Source of the DNA: Branchiostoma floridae
Lineage: Eukaryota; Chordata; Leptocardii; Amphioxiformes; Branchiostomatidae
DNA: 64,000 nucleotides
NCBI RefSeq assembly: GCF_000003815.2
Contig: NC_049983.1
Location: 1,637,857 to 1,701,856 of the forward strand
Reading direction: 5' to 3'
The notes beneath the pieces were generated by a model. It searched no databases, had not been told where the DNA came from, and saw only the letters and a list, made by a program, of their open reading frames with translations. Positions 1 to 11,821 of the stretch are shown piece by piece (position 1 is the first letter of the stretch; each line of letters starts with the position of its first letter). Both the position numbers and the translations under genes were made by a program.

Positions 1-1855
1 CCAGCCTTGGATGTTTCGGTAGTGAACGGTGTGCTGTAGATCCTGGGAAGGAGATGAACAACACTGGAAATCCTGGGAAGGAGATGGACCGTGCCGAACA
101 CCCTGGGAAGGACAGTGACAGCAGGGTGACCTTGACAACAACCATGGGCCTGCAAAAGGAAACGTGTGAAGTGAACTTTTCCCATCCTGACAACACATCA
201 ACCTCACAGGAAAATACCCTAGGCCCATGTCTTGTACCTCGGTCCTTTATCCCAGCTCAGGGTGTTGAAAATCATGTTGTTAAACAGACTGGTGAGACAC
301 GCTACATGTGTGAGGTATGTGGGTCCAGGACGGCTAGAAAATGTAACTTAGCCCTACATAAGAGAACCGATACGGAAGAAATCTCTTTCGAGTCTGACCA
401 GCGTGACTATTCTGAGGCTCAAAAAGGCCATTTGGACAATCACCGGATACCAAAAACTAGTGTTGACAAACCCTACATGTGTGAGAAGTGTGGGTACGGA
501 ACATCATGCAAGGCCCACCTTTGCCGACATATAAGAACCCATACAGGAGAAAAACCCTACAAGTGTGACCAGTGCAACTATTCTGCAGCACAGAAATCCG
601 CTTTGAACACCCATCTAAAAACGCACACTGGCGAGAAACCCTTCATGTGTGGAGAGTGTGGACACCGAACGATGACAAAGCTCTTGCTAGTCCAACACAT
701 GAGAACCCATACAGGTGAAAAACCTTATGGCTGTGATCTGTGCGAGTATTCTGCAGGGGTGAAAGCTTGTTTAGAACGGCACATCATGGTAAAACACACG
801 GGTGAGAAACCTTACAAGTGTAGCGAGTGTGAATTCAAGACGGCCGATAGCTCCCATTTTTACAAACATATGAAAAAACATTCTGGTGAGAAGCTACCCC
901 CGCGTAAGAAATCACATAAGTGTGGTGAGTGCGACTATTCAACATCACAGAAATGCCGGTTGGACCAACACATCATAAGTAAACACTCCGGGGAGAAACC
1001 CTACAGGTGTGACAAGTGCGACTTGAGAACTGCCTCCAAGTCCCGTCTATCTCTACATATGAGAAAACATGAGAACCCCTACAAATGTCACCAGTGTGAC
1101 TTTTGTACTGCAAGGAAATACCAGTTTGACCGGCACATCCATACAAAACAGACGAAAGAAAAATCATACCTGTGCGAAGAGTGCGGATATAGGACAGCAA
1201 AAGGATCTTCCCTTATCTTACATAAAAGAACACATACTGGTGAAAACCGTTCATGTGTGAGGAATGTGGTTACAGAGCGACCGACAGGTCCCACCTTTCT
1301 CGGCACATCAGAAAGCATACAGGAGAAAAACCCTACAAATGTGACCAGTGCGACTATTCTGCAGCACACAAACCTGCTTTGGACCACCATCTAAGAACGC
1401 ACACCGGTGAGAAGCCCTACATATGTGAAGAATGCGGACACAGAACGACTACAAAGCCCGGACTATTGAGGCATATAAGAACACATACAGGGGAAAAACC
1501 TTACGGTTGTGACCTTTGCGACTATTCTGCTGCGGATAAAGGTAATTTAGAACGGCACATCATGGTTAAGCACACGGGTGAGAAACCGTACATGTGTGGG
1601 GAGTGCGGATACAGGACGGCTGATAGCTCCCATTTTTACAAACATATTAAAAAACATTCTGGTGAGAAGCCATCCCCGCGTAAGAAACCACATAAGTGTG
1701 ATGAGTGCGACTATTCAGCATCACAGAAATGCCGGTTGGACCAACACATCATAAGTAAACACTCCGGGGAGAAACCCTACAGGTTTGACAAGTGCGACTT
1801 CAGAACGGCCTCCAAGTCCCATCTATCCCTACATATAAAAAAACATTCTGCCTAG
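1..1855 (+). CDS. C2H2 zinc-finger protein, 3' part (5' end outside window, one frameshift)
   Basis: Likely nuclear DNA-binding protein. The frame is open from the first bases of the window, so the true start lies upstream. Residues encoded by about 1-290 are a polar leader with repeated PGKE/PGKD motifs, closely matching the leader of the minus-strand gene at 32087-33310. Two degenerate fingers follow (about 300-470), then C-X2-C...H-X3-5-H fingers with TGEKP linkers to the end. The block from about 476 is repeated 776 bp later, from about 1252. The distance is one short of a codon multiple, which places a single-base loss near 1243, inside the linker GENRS (expected GEKPF/Y). The second frame then runs to a stop at 1853-1855. 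The last finger reads YRFDKC, so its first zinc ligand is Phe. The frameshift may be a real lesion or an assembly error in an A run. Confidence 0.85.
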
Positions 1856-4338
1856 AAAAACCCTCATAGATGTAAGTTACTAGCAAGGGACACACCGCAA
1901 GCTGGTGGAAAATACAGTATGGATGTGATGATTTCGATCAAGCAGAATTATTTTGACTCTTGAGTCTTGGAAACCAACTGTTGGACAGGTGAATGTTAAT
2001 GCCCAACGTCCTTTCACTTCTTGTATCTTCGCCATATCGTTGAGAATACCTCGATCTAGCAATAAGACGACAACACGGACAAGTCCCATTGAACACACCT
2101 TGTTACTATTATTTTTAACTTGTACTGAGAGACGCACATGTACTGGAATGGATATTTCAGACTGCATCCACAGTTGGCCAGCCTTTGTTTTAGCCTTAAA
2201 GATAATGTTTTGAATAAGTAACGTTTAGCTCTCCTCAAACACGGGAACTCCATTACCGCTGCAGTATTCTCTAATCAAGATACAAACCGAATGGTCTTGA
2301 TTATTCATTTACTCTGTTAGTTGTAAATAAAGGCTAACCCTTGATAATAGCCTCCGTTTAGTTGGGTAGCCCTAGCTGTATTTACCATGAATATACAGCC
2401 GAATAGATCAAATTAAAACCACTGACATAGGGTTATTGATCCACAGTCGGTCGTACTGTGCTAATAAGGTAACCAGGACACGCTGAACGAAGTCGGTGTC
2501 ATTGGCAACATTTTAACGTCTCCTGATTGCCCAGATAAAAAATACACTGCACCGACTGTCGATCAAAACGAAATGGATTTTTCTCATCTTATTATGTCAG
2601 GAATCTAACAAAGATGCAACTACACCCCAACCCATCGAATTCTGACATTCCCCGCGAATGTGCACACTTCTCTAGAAAATGGGACACTTCTCGACTTTCA
2701 AGGGGACACTCCTCATCCTTCTGTTCAGTGTTTTCATGGCGGCGTATCGTATGCCCGACAAGCACAACATCAAGTTTTAGCTTAAATATTCGCGAGCTTG
2801 TCGTCTTTTAAGGCCTCTCTCCCTATTATAAACACACATAAATGAGAGAAGTATCTAACACAATATAAGTAGTAGGATGAGAGTGAGTTAGTTAAAGATG
2901 ATCCTTTTTCAAAGACTATAACAACAGGCAGCTGTACACATAATTATGTCTGTAGTAGATCCAGTAAAAGACGACCCTTTTTTCCACAGGAATGAGAACA
3001 ACTATGTGGCAATTGCTACGAAGAATTTCAGGTCAATTCCCCCAGTTATCTTGTTTTCAGCTGTATCTAATTCAACAGTGGATGGAAGCTTCAGGTACTC
3101 GGGGTGTCTGCAATTGACTATTTCAATGTAACAGGTTATTTCAGCGATTTAGGACTTATAATAAGAACCGGATATTACCATGGTCGATACTGCTCGAAGG
3201 AGGCAATATTTTTTCTAATGTACCTGTTGTGTGATATACTGAAATATTCAGACAAGTCAAGTCAAATAGAGCTGTTTTATTCTCTTTTCTGTGTTTTGCA
3301 CCATACATGTATTAATCTGATAGAGAAGGATCTTAGATGCACTGTAACTATTGCGATTAGAAGCGCATGTGGCGTATTTGGCCTTTTTTCATGTTCATTG
3401 CTCACCAGGGCCACTAATGGTGCACCAGGAGACGTCATTCTTTCCATCACCATCTGCTGTGTTCTGCATCTGCAGCCGACTAATAAGGCCTGATGCTGTA
3501 CCAAACAATCGGACAGTCTCTTAATATTTTAACGTCAAACTATTGAAGCAGAATGGTTAAAATAAATTATTAGATACACCACATTATATTAAGCAAACTC
3601 AACAGATGTGAGCTTGATCTATACAGCAACTGGCACTATCTGTAGGCATAAGTGTTACATATATTGTTGTATATCGTATGTGTCATCTACTCTTTTTTTT
3701 TTGGAATGAAATTTTGTTTCTGCAAGCGGCAGACCAATTCTCGGAATATAAGGTCAGCGCACGTGTTTGAAACCTTACCAAAGGTATGCGTGTGCCACGC
3801 AGGACTGATTGTAGCTGCTGTGTGATCTAAGGCACACAGTGTCTGTGTGATAATAATGTGTTTAAAAATTTCTTCGGCTATTTTCACTGAAGACATGACG
3901 AAGATTGTTTGTTTAACTGTCATTGTGGATTTGTTTCAGCTAACTCTGACGTAAATCACGTCTATTCGTTAAGCGGGGTGTGAAAAATTAATTGCGTAAG
4001 CTTTTAACTGACACATGAAATGATTTTAAAAAATGTATTAATTGATTTTAATTGCCAGTGAATTTGCAGTATTTATTTGTAAAATCGGCACAATTCAGTC
4101 GAATTTTTCGACTGTCCAGTTCGATTAAATAAAGTTTCATTTGATTTGATTTGAAGCTTATTTCCGTACCGAGCAGTAGGGAGTACATAACACACAGGTG
4201 TTTGAGTCAGAATCAAATTATCAGGCAACTAGTAGGACTTGATTTGACGAAAACATTGTTCCTATCAGATGAATAACAACAGGACAGATCTGTTTGCCGA
4301 TAGTTCATTTTCTGATACTGCATCGATTCATCTAGGTT
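1856..4338. other. Intergenic stretch with dispersed-repeat copies
   Basis: No supported gene. A block at about 3270-3680 is similar to 9530-9785 plus 10165-10290, where the second copy is split by a LINE end, so it is a dispersed repeat. About 3690-3790 resembles 8880-8945 more weakly. A short hairpin (CAGTCGAA/TTCGACTG) at about 4097-4116 is followed near 4128 by AATAAAG and a run of TTGAT-type units (to about 4155), the look of a LINE or SINE 3' tail on the plus strand. The small open frames here show no domain and no codon bias I can recognise. Confidence 0.4.
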
Positions 4339-4481
4339 ATGTTAGTAATCTTTCATATTTTTCTCATTCAACAAGGACAGTGTGGACATAACAGGTGCCT
4401 ACTGGTGCTCGCTGACGGAACTGCAGTTGCCCAGTTGAAGCTGACACAGAAAACAGATGAACAGTGGTGGCGGGAATCTGT

Positions 4482-7400
4482 TTATCGTCGTGCTGAAAAG
4501 ATAAGCGGCACTTTGACTAAATTTAAACTATGTGAATTTCTGAGTTTCACAAATAAGATATAAACAGTGAATAGTAATAAATAACTACAGCACTTCTGGA
4601 CCATAACATTAGATGAATCCCGATTAATGGCAGCTTCACATGACGTACCTGGAGCAACTTGGCAGATGAAGTTAAAAAAGCCGGTACATCGCCAGTTCAT
4701 CCACTTGCCTTTCCGATATAGGGAGTAAGAAACGCAGTCACCAGGACCATTCGGTTTTCCCAGAAACCAAGAGTTGTAGTCACCAAGTGCAGAACCGTCC
4801 ACCCACTCAAAGGTCCCCTTTTCGCGCTGACGGTGCAGGCCCAACCAGAATGTATAATCGTCGCGCATGGACTTGTACAAGGAGACCACGAAGTCGTTGG
4901 TGTCAGCGTCTCGGGGCATGGCGAGGGTGCCGCCGTCTTCACGACAGGCCGCGGCCGCATCGCTGAAAGTCTTACGTGTGTTGAAGGCCTTGTAGCAGAT
5001 TCCGCGCCACATTTTGTAATCTCCGGGGCAAGATGCTGAAAAAAATAAATTTGCTGTAATTTTGAAAGTACTTTTAACTATATACTGCAAGAGAGAAAAA
5101 TGTACTTAGAGAGCGAGAAAGACCAGACAAGAGAGAGATACTATGCTGTGAGCTCCTTTGGCGTAAAAGATTGTCAGAGAACTGAACCGAATAAAAAATT
5201 ACACATTAATCTTTCGGTACGTGCTGGAATGTGTATCTCACCTGCATCTTCAGTCGGTACGACAGGGCTTGGAGACTGGGACATATCTGTGGGACCGGGC
5301 CGCCAGACGGGTTCCTTCGGCCCTCGGGGCCCAACTGGTCCGGGCGGCCCGTCCTTTTCCACAGCGCCAGCTGGCCCCACGGCTCCCTTTTCTCCGGGTG
5401 GCTCGGCAGACACAGGGCCAACTAGCCCCATGACTCCCTTTTCTCCGGGTGGCTCGGCAGACACAGGGCCAACTAGCCGCATGACTCCCCTTTCTCTTGA
5501 ACATCCGGGTGGTCCTGAGGAAGTAAAACTACGATTACGGACTATATTTTCCACACAAAAAACACTAATAAAAAGTCATCAAAACAATCTTTTTTTTTTT
5601 TTTAATTAAAGGCTTCTATGGTCATTCCAACTTGCCTGGCGACTTGCTCATCTCGTGAAGACACTGCTCTAAAGTGGCATGCAGGTTCCGCTCGTTGTCC
5701 ACGTCACGTTTCAAGGCGTCAACGGTGATGGTCAGTTCCGATATTTCCTAAAGACGGTTCGGGATGTCAGGCTTAAAAGTACCAACTACAGAAGTTTAAT
5801 TACCAATTATCTAAGAAACAAAACTACTGTAATGAAAAGGTAATAAAATTGTCAACATTCAATACAGTGTTCACCTTCTTATTGATGAAGGTCAGAGGGG
5901 CGAGTCCGACAGCGACTAGACCCAGCAGCACAGCAATGCCGGCCGTCAAGTAGTAGCAGTGGGAGCGGTAGAAGCTGCCGAGAGCACGGAGGCCGCTTGC
6001 CCCACCCGGATACTTGCGGTCTGTTAGAGGTAGTTGTTTATTTTTTTGTATTTTTACTCCGCGTACCTTAGGTAAGGTACTGAGTGAGCATATCGTTCCT
6101 CTACCTAGTTTATGAATATTCAATGTTCAACTAAGATGTGGTAGATATTAACCCTATTCAGACCGGGGGGGGGGGGGGGCCTAGCTCTAAATGTTATGAA
6201 GTAGATTTCTAGCGAGGTCGACGCCCATGAAGCCGGTTCTTTCAAATGTAGAGTAACCAATTAACGCCAGACCGGTGGCACGAGGGCCAGGGACGAATGT
6301 TTCACACCTATTCTCCGTCGATTACTAGCTGTTAAATACCGTCAATACATTACAAAGGACATCTTTGTGGGGCTTCCTTTAGTTTGCAGCATGTATTTTT
6401 ATGAGCTGGTCCCTTTGAATGCTAGTTATATAGAATAGAAGGACGGACTGAATAATCAGCAAACAACACGACTTGAGTGCATAACGCATATATTTGACAA
6501 CTTTCTACAGCCGTTGTACACCGGGTCATCAGAGACGTCTCTTTACCTTGTTACAAGGTACAAGTTGTAAGTTGTAGAACTACGTACTGTTTTTATTTTT
6601 GTGAATGCAAGGAAATAGCACTGAAACATAGGGTGACACGTAGTAAAAGTCACAACTTTTTGGGTGACAACATTTTTGGGGAGTGACAAGAAGCGAAACA
6701 TTTCAGTTACAAAAGTACGACCGTATAGTGATAAAAAGTAAAATATTCAACAAAGAAAACTTTTTAAAAAAGTTAAAAAAATTGCACCACGTCAGGTTCG
6801 AACTCTGGTCCAAAAGTTACAAATCCAATCACTGGTCAACTACGCCACGAAGCCTTGAGGTTCAAGTTGACGAAAAAATAGAACTAAAGTGACAAAGCGC
6901 GTAATAAAAGAGACGGAAATAAACTGTAAGGCCGTCATTTCAAAACGTTTAATGGCACGAAAACTCGCTACAGTCCCGACACCTTTAGATCACCAAAGTA
7001 AACTTTTAAACTGATATATAGAGTTGTTTGTGAGCAAGTAAAGCTCCCGCACGGTGCAAAATGACGAACAATAATGCCTGCTTGATTTGAGTTCACGGCA
7101 TTTGCATGATAAGCAAGGGTGCGAAAAGCTCGCAGTTATCGCCCAATGTCAGTGACCTGCCAGCAGCTATTTGATTGGTCCTCGCTAGAAACTACTGAAT
7201 GTCAAATAGTCTACACGGGGGGGGGGGGGTGGGCTTTTGAGGCATGCGGCAATTTTGATGTCCTATAACGCCAGAACGGCTTACGCTAGAGCCACTAAAT
7301 TTGATGAGTTTTCCTAAAATATTGTTGGCAACAATTTTACGAAGATTGACAAATTTTCAATTTTTTCGTGTTGCCATGGCAACCGTTTGTTGACAGGCAG

Positions 7401-8725
7401 TTTTGCCAAAAATCACTATTTTTGGTTCTAACAATTTATTTTTCACATTTATCTGCTGTATTACTGCTATTTTGTTACATAAATAAAATCTTATATTATT
7501 TAGCATATCTTTCATAATTATGTATCCATAAATTATGCTAATTTGATGACGTCATTAGCCCAAAATCCAAGATGGCGGACTGTATGGCCAGATCAAGAAG
7601 AACAAGCTAATTATCCCTTAAAATTTGTAACTACCTGGTATTTTTTTATCAAAAACCATCTAAATGAATGAATTTAGTCTATTTCAATTGCCCTTTGTGA
7701 TTATTTGTTGCAAAAAAAGGATTTATAAAAATTCAAGGTGGTGGATATAATATGGCGGAGCCCAATTCGTATCTTAGATGTGCATGACGTCATTTTTATG
7801 TTGCTATTGGCAACACAAGTCGTAATAAACATTATTATTTTGTTATCTGCACTTGTTGTTACATCTTTGTAGCATAACTTGAAGTTTTCTGAGAATACCC
7901 TTTTTTCATGGGTCCGGCCAATTTAATTAAATTGATGACTTCATAATTGCAGGCACTTTAAGCCCCAAGTCTGGATAGGGTTAAATTGGGGGGTGCAAAC
8001 AATTTTATTTTTCATAGAGGGGTAAGTCCCTATAATTTAATTCAGTGTTGGAAGTAAAGTGTTTGTTCGATAATTTTATCATATACAGCCAGCCATACGC
8101 ATAATATGAATCTGTAGAGAAATACGACACAATTTCCGTTTGCGAAATAACGTATGAAACCCTAGCGTGCTGCATGAGTGCTGTAACCAATAAAAAAATG
8201 TGATTACTGTACAGTACTAGTATGAAAGCACCGTAGTCATTCTTACACGGGATTTTTTTTCAAATTCTATTTTGGAACAGTCCATTTTTGCAAGGAGGAG
8301 GGCGGAGTGAAAATAGCTGAATTTGCTCCTAAGCAAATACCGTTCTTTCTAGCTGTTTAAATATTATCCGTCCTTCACCGTGATCCTCCCGTCAGGTGAT
8401 CGGAAATGATACAAGAAACGTATCATATCTACAATATAAAAAAAACGTTCTGATTGTAAACAGGAAAGAGTCCAATATGCAGAAGCAAAATACAAAGAAA
8501 AAAGCAACCTGCAGACGTGGCGTAACGTTTTACGGTCTCGGCTTCTTCGTACGTGTCTGTGGACGTGTTTCGGTCTCCTTGCCACTTGTCAGCACCCTTT
8601 TCAAGAAGGACACGCCCGCGGGAACCACCCTGAAGTAAAGGAGGGGGTTTGGGCGGCACCCCGCTGGTTTGGCAGCTTTGGGGCCCAGAGGATTGGGTCG
8701 TAACAGGCTCTGCTTGCTCGTACAT
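4482..8725 (-). CDS. Type II membrane collagen-like C-type lectin, six exons
   Basis: Proposed minus-strand exons: 8725-8509, 6020-5875, 5747-5636, 5514-5242, 5035-4649, 4492-4482 (381 codons plus stop). All junction phases agree. Four introns are gt-ag; the one after 5636 is gc-ag (CCAG/gcaagt). Residues 1-72 are a cytoplasmic tail starting MYEQAEPV; about 95-117 are a single hydrophobic segment; 122-158 a charged stalk likely to coil; about 159-225 imperfect Gly-X-Y collagen with a 51-bp tandem duplication; about 250-378 a long-form C-type lectin domain (SCPGDYKMW, WLGL, GDCVS, FICQ). The sugar/calcium site reads KPN rather than EPN or QPD, and WMNWRC replaces the usual WND, so calcium-dependent sugar binding is doubtful. 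Predicted cell-surface receptor, C-terminus outside. The first donor (AG/gttgct) is weak and the 11-base last coding exon is the least certain part. Confidence 0.75.
4649..5035 (-). CDS. Exon encoding the C-type lectin domain
   Basis: Phase 1-1 exon of 387 nt, bounded by ttcag/CATCTTGC at 5035 and CCAG/gtacgt at 4649. It encodes a complete lectin fold: an extra N-terminal Cys pair (ASCPGDY...GICYKAF), AAACRED, WLGLHRQ, FEWVDGSAL, KPNGPGDCVS, MNWRC and FICQ. A symmetrical phase is typical of a shuffled domain. Confidence 0.9.
6152..7980. mobile_element. TTAA-flanked MITE (piggyBac-like ends) in lectin intron 1, carrying an insertion
   Basis: TTAA at 6148-6151 and 7981-7984 flank ends reading CCCTATTCAGAC and, inverted, CCCTATCCAGAC. 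A TTAA target duplication with CCCT termini is the hallmark of piggyBac-type transposition. The body from about 7217 on matches other copies in this window (22.4, 46, 52 kb). About 6180-7217 has no counterpart in them and begins and ends with an imperfect inverted repeat sharing TTTCTAGCGAGG, so it looks like a second element inserted between the G tracts. No transposase frame is present. Confidence 0.7.
6777..6853 (-). ncRNA. Degenerate tRNA-like sequence (tRNA-Thr type) or tRNA-derived SINE head
   Basis: Read on the minus strand it has a box-A-like TGGCGTAGTTGACC, an anticodon-arm-like ATTTGTAAC (TGT, threonine) and a box B AGTTCGAACC, followed by a T run. The acceptor stem does not pair well, so I take it as a relic rather than a working tRNA. 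It lies in the inserted part of the MITE. Confidence 0.35.
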
Positions 8726-9780
8726 GTCTGCTGGACTGTGACAAAGAGTGCGCAGTCTACGACAGCTAACGTCTAAGATTCATGAATAGAGAAAAAGATA
8801 CCGCGATTTGTCTGAGAGAAGACATGAAGTGCTTGCCCTTATATGGAAGGATCAGCGTGGTATGACGCAGGGAGAATGACATTTTGTTTTTCTGCAAGTG
8901 GCAGACAAATCTTGGGGTTCTGCCCACGCACTACAAACTTTTAAACCAATGACGACGCCGTGGGCGCTATACGGCTTTGGAGTGTCGTCGTAGAAGTGAA
9001 TTCGAAACTACTTCTATACAGAAGTGACGGTTATCTGAATGACGCTATAAGAGTGACGCTTGTATGATAGTTCCATCAGGTTGGTTCATCACTGTATGAA
9101 GAAGAAAAAACTCATATTAAATAGCCATTGCTTAACACGACTGTTACCTAAACGTCCGTATGATTAAAGCGATGTTTTTGTAAGAAGAGTCTCTTTATTC
9201 ATAGGTTATACCTCCCTCCAAGAAGCCTATAATGTCCCCCGGCAGCTGACCAGCATCGATCAGCAGCTGTCCACGGTGCTGATACTCTACAGGTAGGCAG
9301 GGATGAGGATAGATATGAATCAGGAAAATATGAGACTTGCTGGTTTACTCGAATTGTCAACATATGATTTTAGATAATATTTAGAGTTGGGACATAGATA
9401 TTTAGTCTTCATTAGGTATTGATAGTCTGTATGGGATGGGTATTTTTTTAATTGCATCGCGTGTATTTGGAATAGAAATGAGAAATTCCAACATATTTGA
9501 TTGGGAAAAACCATAAACATATGTTTTATACTCCCTTCTATGTACAGCAAAATGCATGTATTTGATTGGATAGGAAAGGATCTTAGATGCATTAAAACTG
9601 TTCGGATTGACAGTATCTCTGGCGTATTCGACATTTTTTTGTATGTTTATTGCACAGCATGGTCAGTGATTGTGCACCAAGATACGGCATTTTGCCATCA
9701 CCATCTGCTGTGTACTGCATCTACAGCCGACTGATGTCGTAGCTAACAATCGGATAACCCTGTAATATTTTCATGTGGAA
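8726..9780. other. Lectin upstream region and dispersed-repeat copy
   Basis: Holds the presumptive lectin promoter (no TATA box I can call) and, from about 9530, the left part of the repeat also found at 3270-3560. One exon-like block is listed separately at 9205-9292. Confidence 0.35.
9205..9292 (+). CDS. Possible isolated internal exon
   Basis: An acceptor-like ttattcatag precedes 9205 and a donor AG/gtaggc follows 9292. The 88-nt block encodes YTSLQEAYNVPRQLTSIDQQ followed by LSTVLILYR in one open frame, more protein-like than the surrounding DNA. I do not recognise the family, and no partner exons are evident nearby. It may be a stranded exon from a duplicated gene or chance. Confidence 0.25.
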
Positions 9781-10155
9781 CTATTTTGTTTGTTTGTTTG
9801 AACCTTTATTCATTCAAGAGAAGCTCAAATCGGCCAGCAGGCCGCTTTTCATTGAGGTCATGAGGGTGGATAAATATGATACAGATATAGATTATATTGA
9901 GTACTAATAAATCCATCAACCTATATCACTACACATACATGGTACAAAATATATAGTGGTGCAAGAAGCTCAGTGTTCATAGTCCGTGTCCGTTCGTTTT
10001 GGTCAATTTCTTTTACTTCAAGAGTCTCTTAAAGCTGGTCAGATTTAGAGCCGTACGTGTGTCTGGTGGTAGGTTGTTCCAGACACTGGGTACACGGTAG
10101 GCTATTGATTGCACGAGAAGATTGCACGAGAATATTGAAGACTAAGTATAAGTCA
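9781..10155 (-). mobile_element. LINE 3' end (reverse-transcriptase C-terminus and tail)
   Basis: On the minus strand, about 10125-10025 encodes AYRVPSVWNNLPPDTRTA and then TSFKRLLK, the WN-LP...FK signature found at the C-terminus of CR1/L2/Jockey-type reverse transcriptases. It is followed by a 3' UTR ending AATAAAGG and a CAAA-type tail at about 9785-9800. The fragment splits the dispersed repeat shared with 3270-3680. It is 5'-truncated, as is usual for LINE insertions. Confidence 0.7.
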
Positions 10156-10599
10156 TAGATATACCGCATACTCATCTGAGCTCGATCTATACAGCGCATT
10201 GTACTATTGGCAGGCATTTATGTTAAATGTGGTATATCTTATAACATACAAAAACAAACAGGTGATACAATTGATTTGTACAAGTGTGCAATGTTTTTCG
10301 ACAGTCTTTCTTTGGCATTTGAGCATTCGAGCGTGTTTCGGACAAGTACGTCTGTTTGTCCTGCATGGTGCGGCCAGTGGCTCGGTGCAGCAGAGCGCCC
10401 CTTGCGGTTAGTAAATAAGTGCTATAGATGCCATAAACATCGATTCTTTGGGGACATCTTTTTTTAAATAGTTTACTAAAAAGAGCTTTTGCAAAAGAAA
10501 GTAAAACATCGCCAAACAAACTGTTTCTTTATTGGATTTGCGCTCATAAAAGTTACCTATTTACACAGAATAACAACAGACGGAATGGCATAATTGGGT

Positions 10600-10723
10600 A
10601 CGAGGCCTTCACCTATGACGTCACAGGGTATTGACCTGTAGCGTCAACAAAACAGACAAAAGACAAAGAACAAAGCAGCCCGAGTCCCGGTCGACGTAAG
10701 GCAAAATCCACCATAGGAAGCAG
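10600..10723 (+). other. Non-coding leader exon of zinc-finger gene; 5' end approximate
   Basis: Ends GGAAGCAG/gtaagg and aligns with the leader exon ending at 24145 (shared GTCCCGGT, then an AT-rich stretch, then GCAG/gtaag). It presumably splices to the coding exon at 20672, or to the truncated copy at 20237. A perfect CRE, TGACGTCA, lies at 10616-10623 at the presumed 5' end. The transcription start is not determined. Confidence 0.5.
10616..10623. promoter_or_regulatory. CRE-type site
   Basis: Perfect TGACGTCA just upstream of, or within, the leader exon ending at 10723. This is a CREB/ATF consensus. Function is inferred from position only. Confidence 0.35.
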
Positions 10724-11779
10724 GTAAGGCTTATCAACAATCAGTATCAAGAGTATTTAGATACATATTCTAAGAGTTTCTGGTCACTTTTGTGGGAAAA
10801 AGATCATAGTAAGATGTGAAAATTGTGGCAATATGAAGAGGGAGGGTTGAAGCCAAATGTACTCGCCTGTTCTTACCACCTACATGCATGCAACATGCTG
10901 GTTGGGAAGGATGGTACTGACAAATAACAACGCAACATTACGTTTAAATGTGGAAAATCAATGAAATTAGGCTTGAGATCAGAGAATGAGCTATTTTGAG
11001 TAGTGGCTACCAGACTGACTGCGCTGGCTGTTATAGAGAGAACAATTTACGAGGGGAGTATTGCTACCTGAGGCGTTGGCCAGCCGCGCACGGGAAACAT
11101 TAACCTTAGCATGGAAAGAGTCCCCCGGCCAATTTCCCGATTTTTTTTGCTGAATTCTACGACCCTCGTAGAAACGCCTGATGGAGGCTATATTTTAGGG
11201 AAAAGGGGAGTGCATTCATTGATTCAAGGAAAGATTCTGAGCGAGTGTCTAGCAAATGTCTAGCAATTTGAGAAAACCTACTTTTCATTTAAATCGAGAG
11301 GCATGTCAGGATTGTTTTAGGTTAATCTTGATGAACATAGGAAGTCCGGTTCTATTTGTTTTGCAAGTATCTGGTTATGTGAAAAGCCATAAAGCCAGGG
11401 CTACCCAACTAGCCGGAGGCTATGATTAAGGGCGGGGCTGTTAACTGCACAATATGCAATGAATCTATAAACGGTTACAATGCACAGAAAACATTCAGAG
11501 ATACATGCATCTTTACGGACTGGGTTGTACAAATGGCCCACAGACAACCGAGCACCTGGGACAACTCGGAAACATACTTACTCGGCACTTAATATCTGTT
11601 CTCTACGTACTAGGTGATACAAATAACGCAAAGTAGGGACTTAAGATACTATCTGTGATAAAAGCAATGTTACAAGGCTATCCATATAAAAGCTGTTTGG
11701 CATTATCATTGTATTAATCATTTATTGGTTTGGCTGTTCAATACGTGCAGCCAAGGATTCTCAACTAGCTTGTGGCTAT
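10724..11779 (+). other. Intron of the zinc-finger gene, proximal part
   Basis: No gene seen. About 11540-11787 is duplicated at about 20330-20479 (shared landmarks: ACTCGGCACTTAATAT, ATACAAATAACG, CTATTACAAAGAG), showing a local tandem duplication of the intron end. Confidence 0.45.
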
Positions 11780-11821
11780 TACAAAGAGGCAGATGTTTCA
11801 TGTAAGACATCACGAAATCGC

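Noticed and set aside
5100-5609. Plus-strand proline/glycine-rich frame
   Set aside because: Antisense of the collagen exon of the lectin.
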